Assembly (NCBI GenBank): GCA_022984795.1 | Contig: JALIHJ010000019.1 | Coordinates: forward strand, 229,965-293,964 | DNA: 64,000 nt | Reading direction: 5' to 3' | Origin: Fabrea salina | Taxonomy: Eukaryota; Ciliophora; Heterotrichea; Heterotrichida; Fabreidae | Part shown: positions 57,112-64,000 of the stretch, piece after piece | Position numbering within the stretch: position 1 is the stretch's first letter | Layout of the letters: every line of letters begins with the position of its first letter | The notes under the pieces: model-generated | What the model saw: only the letters and a program-made list of their open reading frames with translations | What the model was told of the DNA's origin: nothing | Databases searched by the model: none | Program-made: the position numbers and the translations under genes

Positions 57112-58107
57112 ATGGAACCTAGGCTGATTTTTAGTGGAAGTGCTGATAAGACTGTCAGACTTTGGAGAGAACCAAAGAAACTGTTCACCTTTAGAGAAGT
57201 GGGTAATCTAAGACCCATTCTCGAGGTGTTTAAGTTCTTGAGTCTTGAGGAGGTGATTAGAATTGCAAGAGTGAATAAGCAATTCTATGAAGCCTCTTTC
57301 CACTCTGAAATAATGAAGCCTGTGTTCAGACAGACCAAGGTTCTTGAAGACCATACCGGAAGTGTCTGGTCAGTTTCTGTGTCTCTGAAGAAAGGGATAA
57401 TAGTGTCTGCTAGTCAGGATTCCACCATTCGAGTGTGGAGTCTAGCTACTGCACAAGTAACCCAAGTACTCCAGGGGCATAGTGGTTGGGTATACTCTGT
57501 GGCCATTTCTAGCGATGGCGAGTGGGTTGTGTCGGGGAATTATGACAAAACACTTAGGGTGTGGAGTCTAGCTTCCGGATTAACTACTCAGGTACTCAAA
57601 GGCCACAGTGATTATGTTAGGTCAGTGGCCATTTCTAGCAAGGACCAATACATTGTCTCTGGTAGTTATGACAGCACACTCAGAGTGTGGAGTCTAACTA
57701 CTGGAGAAGTGATTAAAGTCCTAAGAGGCCATAGTCATTTTGTCAATTCAGTGGCCATTTCCAAGACTGACCAATACATTGTCTCTGGAAGTTGGGACTG
57801 CACTGTTAGAGTGTGGAGTCTTACTTCTGGAGACCTGATTAGAGTCCTTCAAGGACATAGTGGTTACGTCTACTCAGTGGCTATTTCAAATGACGAGCAG
57901 TTCGTAGTCTCAGGAAGTTATGACCAAACCATCAGAGTGTGGAGTCTCACTTCTGGAGAAACTACTCAAGTACTCAGAGGCCATACTGGAGGAGTACTTT
58001 CAGTCAATCTATCAACTGACGACAAGTACTTGGTGTCTGGAAGTGGCTATCCAGACTGCTCAGTCAGAGTTTGGGATCTCTCTACAGGTCAACAGACTCA
58101 AAACTAA
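57112..58107 (+). CDS. F-box-like / WD40 protein (family copy F) with frameshifted last strand
   Basis: A 331-residue ORF with the A-type layout: half-blade LIFSGSADKTVRLW, F-box-like LEVFKFLSLEEVIRIARVN, then six blades. A single-base deletion relative to copy C (CAAGAACTAAAAGG in C, CAAAACTAAAAGG here, near 58100) ends the frame at TAA after QQTQN, so the family's closing strand GHTN.VWSVNLI is lost, although its DNA still follows out of frame to about 58146. Loss of that strand should leave the seventh blade open. This may be a new pseudogene, or a short product that still folds. Nucleotide identity with copy C is very high. Confidence 0.65.
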   Translation: MEPRLIFSGSADKTVRLWREPKKLFTFREVGNLRPILEVFKFLSLEEVIRIARVNKQFYEASFHSEIMKPVFRQTKVLEDHTGSVWSVSVSLKKGIIVSASQDSTIRVWSLATAQVTQVLQGHSGWVYSVAISSDGEWVVSGNYDKTLRVWSLASGLTTQVLKGHSDYVRSVAISSKDQYIVSGSYDSTLRVWSLTTGEVIKVLRGHSHFVNSVAISKTDQYIVSGSWDCTVRVWSLTSGDLIRVLQGHSGYVYSVAISNDEQFVVSGSYDQTIRVWSLTSGETTQVLRGHTGGVLSVNLSTDDKYLVSGSGYPDCSVRVWDLSTGQQTQN

Positions 58108-58362
58108 AAGGCCATAATAATCATGTATGGTCAGTTAACTTAATTTAATTATTATTGACTTAATTGCTCAAGCAAATACCATTGAAGCAAACTTATCACT
58201 TCACTAATTAGTTTTTAGTTAAGAATTCATGTAAGGGCTGAATTTCTGGAATGCCTCTTCTTCACTTAACTGGGTTTCTCTTTTTAGAACTGCTTTCTAA
58301 ACTTTATTTATTTAAATAATTCAAAGCACTAAGTAAAACCCCAGCAGAGGTGGAAGAGGGGG
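58108..58362. other. Spacer between copy F and the 28S fragment
   Basis: Contains the out-of-frame coding tail of copy F (to about 58146), then A/T-rich sequence with no recognised feature up to the 28S 3' end. Confidence 0.5.
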
Positions 58363-58689
58363 GACAAATCGAAGGAAGGAGGATGAATCTCAGTAGATCG
58401 TAAGACAAGCTTACTCTCATACTTACAATCCCTCGTTCCATTTAAGTGGTCTGCAAAAGATTTGTCTCAGCCGTAGTTTGGTGGTTTGGAAAGTGGAATT
58501 GAGTTACTTGTTCCATTTACAGCTGAAGGACGTCGCTTTCCAGCATTGATTCTGGCTTAGAGGCGTTCAGCCATAATCAAGCAGATGATAGCATCGCAAC
58601 ACTTCCTTGTCAGGAAATTGCATGAACCAGTGATCTGACCTAACGGTTCCTCTCGTACTGAGTTAGATTACTGTAGCGACATCAGTCAT

Positions 58690-58744
<55 letters not shown>

Positions 58745-59340
58745 ATTAGCGGGTGAACAATCCGACACTTGGCGAATTCTGCTTCGCAATGATAGGAAGA
58801 GCCGACATCGAAGAATCAAAAAGCAACGTCGCTATGAACGCTTGGCTGCCACAAGCCAGTTATCCCTGTGGTAATTTTTCTGACACCTCTGGTTTAAGAC
58901 TTTTAAAAAGCAAAGGATCGATAGGCCATGCTTTCACAGTTTGTATTCGTACTGAGAATCAAAATCAAGCAAGCTTTTCCCCTTTTGGTCTACAAGAGAT
59001 TTCTGTTCTCTTTGAGCTTGCCTTAGGACACCTGTGTTATTGTTTAACAGATGTGCCGCCCCAGCCAAACTCCCTACCTGACTATGTCTCCATCCTAGCG
59101 GATAAAGCCAGAAAGCTGCTACTTCAATGGATAAGTAAAGTGACATCAAGAGTAGTGGTTTTTCAAGATCGCAGGGCTCCCACTTAGACTACACCTCCTA
59201 CGCCACTTCACAAAGTCAGACTAGAGTCAAACTCAACAGGGTCTTCTTGCCCCGCTGATTACGCCAAGCCCGTTCCCTTGGCTGTGGGTTCGCTAGATAG
59301 TAGATAGGGACAGTAGGAATCTCGTTAATCCATTCATGCA

Positions 59341-59414
<74 letters not shown>

Positions 59415-59447
59415 AGTTGAATTTCTTCACGTTGACATTCAGAGCGA
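58363..59447 (-). rRNA. 28S (LSU) rRNA 3' fragment, truncated at its 5' side
   Basis: The minus strand reads as the last ~1.1 kb of a eukaryotic 28S rRNA (domains IV end, V and VI). Landmarks are the CTTAAGGTAGCCAAATGCC stretch, GGGATAACTGGCTTGTGGC, the sarcin-ricin loop AGTACGAGAGGAACCG, and the mature-3'-end-like CGATTTGT at 58363. Similarity begins abruptly at about 59447 (CTCTGAATGTCAACG region) and nothing upstream looks like rRNA, so the 5' two-thirds of the gene and any rDNA promoter are absent. The conserved loops look intact, suggesting a recent copy. I type it rRNA by homology but expect it to be a non-functional fragment. Confidence 0.85.
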
Positions 59448-59574
59448 TTAATTCACAAACAATAGCTACTTGACAACTCGAGTTCCAAGCAACCAAAGCA
59501 AGAGTAGCCAATAAACTACTTAAAGTTTAACCTTATTAAGAACTCATTCTAGTTTCCTTAAAGTTTTACCTCAG

Positions 59575-59625
59575 ACCTTTTCTGGTACTGCCTGATAAAT
59601 GGGATCTAGGCTGATTGTTAGCAAT
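59575..59625 (+). pseudogene. Start-region remnant of an F-box/WD40 family member (copy G)
   Basis: About 50 bases match the region around the start of copy F, including CTGATAAATG and the following ATCTAGGCTGATTGTTAG. Similarity stops there and TGA follows shortly after. It lies ~130 bp from the broken end of the 28S fragment. Confidence 0.65.
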
Positions 59626-59951
59626 ACTTTCGTCTGAGTTTCTGCAATGCTGCTTGCACTTCTCAAAGCGTAATCTTTTCTTCGCATTTTGGTTGCTAGC
59701 TTAGTGTACAATTTGATGCTCTTGAGGTTCTGGTTAGTTGTTAACAGTCCTTACTGCTATGCCTTAAGTTCTGGCTTCTCTCCGGTAGTATGTCACCGTC
59801 TACCATTTCCCGCTCATACTCTATTGCTACTCCCGTACTATCACCTATAACCTTCCAAGTTTACTTACCTTCAGCCTTTTGTGTGCTGTTCAAGGTTAGG
59901 TCCAGCCCCCTAGACTTCTTAACCCAGTCAAGCTCATATCCCCCTAATTCA

Positions 59952-61355
59952 ATGGCTAATAAAATGTTCACTCGAGTCGTCCGCAACTTTCACAAGTTCA
60001 GAGTTCCCCAAGGGTTTTCTGGAGAGTTGAAGCTCTACAAGGGCAATTGGGAACTAGTCATCACAGGCGAGCCAATTGCCCTCATCGGAAACCAAACTCT
60101 AAGAGCCGAATCTTCTGGGCTCATAGTCAGCCGACTTTCCCAAGAAGGTTCCCTGGCAACCGAAGGAACTCAAATCTACCGGTTGTTCGACTTCATGTCT
60201 TGGGCCAAAGTGCTCCTCTACATTTCTTCGCCTTTAGTTACGCTGTACCTAGTTCAAACAGAACTAGAACTCAGGCACCCTAGAAGCACTTCTAGAAAAA
60301 TCAAAAAGACCCTGACTCAGCCCAAGCCAGCACCTAGAGTTAAAGGTCCCTTGATTGAAAACCCTGAACTCACCCTACAGTGGATTAACCACCTTGAAAA
60401 GCCCATTGAGAGAGGAGTGGACGTGGTCTACGGACCCAAAGGCATAGGCAAGTCTACCTTTATGCGAAGACTTTGCCATGTGCTTAGCAACCCTCAAGTG
60501 CTAAAGAAGTACTCAGACACTAAGACCCAGTTTGTTTCTGTGTACGTAGACTTGAGAGAACAAGAAGGGAAACTATGGCTCAACCTTTACTCAAAATTAG
60601 GAGCCCAGGGCTACTCAATAAATAACAAAGTTATCCTCGAAGACTGTATGAAAGACTTGATTGAGGAAGGAAAGAAGCCAATCCTCATTTTTGACAATGT
60701 CCAAGACATCCTAAAAGGAGACTACAAATCTTCAGAAGGGGCTTCCTTCATCAAAGACCTGATACTCGATTTCGCTGGAGAAGAGCTAGCCAAAGTGATT
60801 CTGGTGAGCAGTGACCAGCACCTTCCAGGCCGAATTGGATCACTCAGCATAATCGATGAAAGATCTGATGTTGACGCTTTTCAGTTCAGTTATCCAGAAG
60901 GAGAAGAAGTCACCAACTGGATGAAGCAAGTAGCAGAAATGAATAGCAGGTCAGTGACAGATGAAGACCTGCAGTTGTACCTGAAGCACCATGGCTCACT
61001 GAGAGACTTCAAAAAATTCTGCATTAAATACAAAGACATGAGTTTGAGGGAGTACTTAAAAGCAACCATCGAAGAATACTTGAAACTACTAAGGACTCGA
61101 ATCAGAGATTTAAAAGTTGATGAGTCCGAACTAAAGGAAGTGCTTGAGCCTCTTTTCAAAGAATCAGCGATGAAGTTCCCTTTTGAGATGAAAAGTTTTT
61201 TTCTAGGGCTGATTGAAGACAATTTAATCAGAAGACTCGATATAGAATGCATAACATTCAACTCTAGGATCTCTGAATCAGCTATGAGAGTTTACTTTGG
61301 AGAGCATGGTGACTCGGAGTTCTTAAAAGAATTAATTAACGAGCAAGATAACTAA
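59952..61355 (+). CDS. P-loop NTPase (STAND/AAA-like) with N-terminal membrane segment
   Basis: The start is placed at the ATG at 59952 (second choice 59964); 467 residues. Earlier in-frame ATGs lack the usual context and give a composition unlike protein. A hydrophobic segment lies at ~81-101 (WAKVLLYISSPLVTLYLV). The ATPase core has Walker A GPKGIGKST (~161-169) and Walker B ILIFDNVQD (~245-253), then a sensor-1-like VILVSSDQ and a helical C-terminal region. This resembles the STAND/archaeal-ATPase clade more than classic AAA+. The basic N-terminus (MANKMFTRVVRNFHKF) could be a mitochondrial presequence, which would give an inner-membrane ATPase. Partner and role unknown. The stop is TAA. 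It is the last recognised gene before the telomere. Confidence 0.75.
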   Translation: MANKMFTRVVRNFHKFRVPQGFSGELKLYKGNWELVITGEPIALIGNQTLRAESSGLIVSRLSQEGSLATEGTQIYRLFDFMSWAKVLLYISSPLVTLYLVQTELELRHPRSTSRKIKKTLTQPKPAPRVKGPLIENPELTLQWINHLEKPIERGVDVVYGPKGIGKSTFMRRLCHVLSNPQVLKKYSDTKTQFVSVYVDLREQEGKLWLNLYSKLGAQGYSINNKVILEDCMKDLIEEGKKPILIFDNVQDILKGDYKSSEGASFIKDLILDFAGEELAKVILVSSDQHLPGRIGSLSIIDERSDVDAFQFSYPEGEEVTNWMKQVAEMNSRSVTDEDLQLYLKHHGSLRDFKKFCIKYKDMSLREYLKATIEEYLKLLRTRIRDLKVDESELKEVLEPLFKESAMKFPFEMKSFFLGLIEDNLIRRLDIECITFNSRISESAMRVYFGEHGDSEFLKELINEQDN

Positions 61356-63133
61356 TCTTATTCATTATCCAATTATTGATTAACTTGTTTGGTTGCTGGG
61401 TCTTGATGCATAATGATTTAGGGATATTCAGCAACAACTACTTGGCTCAATTTAATTAAATTACTAAACTAGCATTACTATAACAAGTGTTTGATTCTGC
61501 AGTCTTTAAGTAGCATATCACAACTTGGATTCTTTAAGCTAACCGCTAAGTTGTATTGAGTGTTCTTTTTCAGTTACTTCTGAGTCCTTCTTTGTTAAGC
61601 TCAACAACTTCTTTGTCATGCTTTGATTTTGAGTTCTCCTATGGATGCTACACCCAGTTCATCTCTACAGAGTTCAGATTATCCAAAACTGAAATTGCAT
61701 TTAAAGTCTTCATTTACCTACCCTTAATAATACACCAGAAGTCTATGATGGTGTGTTTTGTTCAGTACCACTTTCTATCCTAGCTTCAGAAGTACTTGTT
61801 TGGAGCACCTAAAATTAGAAAACCTGTTAAGTACTTATGGAGTCTATTATTGACTGTACCTGGTTCTTGTCTTTTAGAAGACTCAGATAATTTTAGGTTG
61901 CATTGTTACTTAATACTTCCTTTGAAATTCACTCTAAGATCAAGGGCCATTTAGATCTACCAAACTTCTCTAACTTGGAATTCCTTTAATGTGTGTTCTG
62001 TTTCTAGTTACCAATTAAGACATTACACACTATGCAGTTTTCGTTCTTGTCTACCTATAAGTCTAGTAGCAATGCATTCATTACACAACTCAAAGGACAG
62101 AATGCAGATAACTAGATGCTTTACTACTTGTTTATGATAGTTACTTCTTCAGTCTCTTTGATTTTGAGTGAGTTCTTCTTCAGGATCATGATCTTTGTTG
62201 CCAGAGTTTCTGAGCCTAAAAGTACTAAGATCTATGGTGTGCAGAAAATATGTTAGTTTAAAACTTTAACTGAAGACTTTCATTTTTGAAGGTGCATAAC
62301 GTTTAAAGGTACTCACAGTCTTAACTTTTGTTCTCTAGAAAACCCTTAAAGAGTACTTAATCAAACAACCCAATGCAGTCTTTTGAAGTGTTTGAATACT
62401 TTCTTTCAATACTCAGAACAACTGAAGAGACTTTGAATTAACTTCATTGAACATTGATGACAACTAAAGACTTAGACCAAAGAACACTAATCCTGGTGAA
62501 GTACTTGACTGCTGAAAGAAGTGCATTGTCAAAGCAATCAACCAACAAGACTCTAAAGAACTCTTTGGAGGTATTAATAGAGTCAAGTTTGAAGTGAGTG
62601 CTTTGAAGGTTACTACTTAGTAGTCATTGACTAATTGATTCCTTTTGTAAGTCTCTAAACTGCCTATATTAATGAGAAGGAACTATGTTGAGTGACTAAG
62701 TATTCAAGGTTGTTAGGGTTTAGACTTCCTGCCACTACTCAATTTAATCCTACTTCAATTAAACACTCAATCACCAATTATTCTTGATGACTAGAGTGTC
62801 TTCTACTGAGTAACATTCAGAACTCACCATCTAATAGACACTGCCTTAGTTATCTCTTAGTGATCTACTAAGTAACTACTTAACAACTCATTACTTAAGA
62901 CTCCAGTGCTTGCTTAGTTCACAGACATACCAATACTCTTATTTAGTGACCAGGTTATTCTGAGTGATGAGCAACCTTGTATCTACCTTTCTGTTACTTG
63001 TGCATTCTGCTTAGTCTTGTAGACTGTATTCAGACATTCTAGTTTATTCCAGACATTGAATGCTTAAGTCTTCTTCCTTTTTTCTGCTAGTTCCAACGTT
63101 TCAACTTTACTGATTTAAACTATGTCTCATATT
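61356..63133. other. Telomere-proximal non-coding region
   Basis: About 1.8 kb, A/T-rich, with no long ORF of convincing composition, no WD40-family sequence and no RNA gene recognised. Short words such as AGTACTT and ACTTAAGACT recur but form no clear tandem repeat. Confidence 0.55.
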
Positions 63134-63169
63134 GGGTGTACTAGGGTGTTACAAGGGTCGTTAGCTGTT
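63134..63169 (+). repeat. Degenerate telomeric repeats
   Basis: Imperfect units such as GGGTGTACTAGGGTGTTAC and AAGGGTCGTTAGCTGT precede the perfect array. They look like mutated or mis-copied TGTTAGGG units. Confidence 0.75.
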
Positions 63170-64000
63170 TGTTAGGGTGTTAGGGTGTTAGGGTGTTAGC
63201 CCTTCTTCACTGGGTGTTAGGGTGTTAGGGTGTTAGGGTGTTAGGGTGTTAGGGTGTTAGGGTGTTAGGGTGTTAGGGTGTTAGGGTGTTAGGGTGTTAG
63301 GGTGTTAGGGTGTTAGGGTGTTAGGGTGTTAGGGTGTTAGGGTGTTAGGGTGTTAGGGTGTTAGGGTGTTAGGGTGTTAGGGTGTTAGGGTGTTAGGGTG
63401 TTAGGGTGTTAGGGTGTTAGGGTGTTAGGGTGTTAGGGTGTTAGGGTGTTAGGGTGTTAGGGTGTTAGGGTGTTAGGGTGTTAGGGTGTTAGGGTGTTAG
63501 GGTGTTAGGGTGTTAGGGTGTTAGGGTGTTAGGGTGTTAGGGGTGTTAGGGTGTTAGGGTGTTAGGGTGTTAGGGTGTTAGGGTGTTAGGGTGTTAGGGT
63601 GTTAGGGTGTTAGGGTGTTAGGGTGTTAGGGTGTTAGGGTGTTAGGGTGTTAGGGTGTTAGGGTGTTAGGGTGTTAGGGTGTTAGGGTGTTAGGGTGTTA
63701 GGGTGTTAGGGTGTTAGGGTGTTAGGGTGTTAGGGTGTTAGGGTGTTAGGGTGTTAGGGTGTTAGGGTGTTAGGGTGTTAGGGTGTTAGGGTGTTAGGGT
63801 GTTAGGGGTGTTAGGGTGTTAGGGTGTTAGGGTGTTAGGGTGTTAGGGTGTTAGGGTGTTAGGGTGTTAGGGTGTTAGGGTGTTAGGGTGTTAGGGTGTT
63901 AGGGTGTTAGGGTGTTAGGGTGTTAGGGTGTTAGGGTGTTAGGGTGTTAGGGTGTTAGGGTGTTAGGGTGTTAGGGTGTTAGGGTGTTAGGGTGTTAGAG
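63170..64000 (+). repeat. Telomere, (TGTTAGGG)n array
   Basis: About 100 tandem copies of the 8-mer TGTTAGGG in G-rich orientation towards the window end, so the right edge is a chromosome end. A 12-base interruption (CCCTTCTTCACT, 63200-63211) lies after the third to fourth unit. Two units carry an extra G (TTAGGGG near 63538 and near 63804). The last unit reads TGTTAGAG. The repeat is the CCCTAACA type I recall for heterotrich ciliates. Confidence 0.97.

Noticed and set aside
58753-59187. Open frame of 144 codons on the plus strand
   Set aside because: It lies antisense within the 28S rRNA fragment; openness is accidental.
61556-61783. 75-codon frame in the telomere-proximal region
   Set aside because: No domain, no start context, and composition like the surrounding non-coding DNA.
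1-64000. tRNA genes, CRISPR arrays, transposons, bacterial-type operons or terminators
   Set aside because: Looked for by eye; nothing with a tRNA-like T-loop and acceptor pairing, no spaced repeats, no transposase. Gene closeness is eukaryotic compaction, not operons.

Overview
This window is the right-hand end of a macronuclear chromosome from a heterotrich ciliate, most likely Stentor or a close relative. Four observations support this. (1) The last ~830 bases are an uninterrupted array of the 8-mer TGTTAGGG (complement CCCTAACA), the telomere repeat I recall for heterotrichs. (2) Eight reading-frame breaks are each repaired exactly by removing a 15-nucleotide intron (GTAAG...TAG type), a size peculiar to heterotrichs. 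(3) All genes read in the standard code, with TAA or TAG stops and Trp encoded only by TGG, which fits Stentor better than Blepharisma, where UGA means Trp. (4) The products are eukaryotic and include ciliary and vesicle-traffic proteins. The genus is an inference.

Bases 1-50447 are an extremely compact core of 32 genes on both strands. Neighbours are often 2-15 bp apart, stop codons can abut, one convergent pair overlaps by 54 bp in coding sequence, and four divergent pairs have start codons only 6-11 bp apart. Nearly every start codon is preceded directly by an A/T-only TATAA-like element, so 5' leaders must be tiny or absent. The core encodes CFAP47, pirin, CDC14 phosphatase, an LYR protein, a WD40/TRP-like channel fusion, an amino-acid permease, VPS53, CSN3, ZNHIT2, a BAR-like protein, MBF1, a methyltransferase, an RBMX2/Ist3-like RRM protein, a myristoylated YANK-type kinase, an AP-1 sigma subunit, a DUF229 enzyme, a probable pseudokinase, an unusual HYD-motif kinase, UBE4/UFD2, an S28 peptidase, Serinc, ankyrin and HAUS7-like proteins, a DMT transporter, an ATG11/FIP200-like scaffold, a SERCA-type calcium pump, a small HAPSTR1 homologue and a Kelch/cysteine-rich membrane protein. 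They are mostly housekeeping genes with no operon-like functional grouping.

From about 50450 the character changes: spacing loosens, and a family of near-identical WD40 beta-propeller genes appears (three intact, one with a frameshifted last strand, two clear pseudogenes, one start-region remnant). Two N-terminal types share one propeller: an F-box-like insert and a B-box-like zinc motif with a helical region. A truncated 28S rRNA 3' fragment (minus strand, 58363-59447) is embedded next to the WD40 remnant. It is followed by a P-loop ATPase gene (59952-61355), about 1.8 kb without recognisable genes, a degenerate telomeric zone and the telomere. The subtelomere looks like a birth-and-death zone whose propellers differ mainly at predicted surface loops. 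This resembles, by analogy only, fungal WD40 recognition-gene families.
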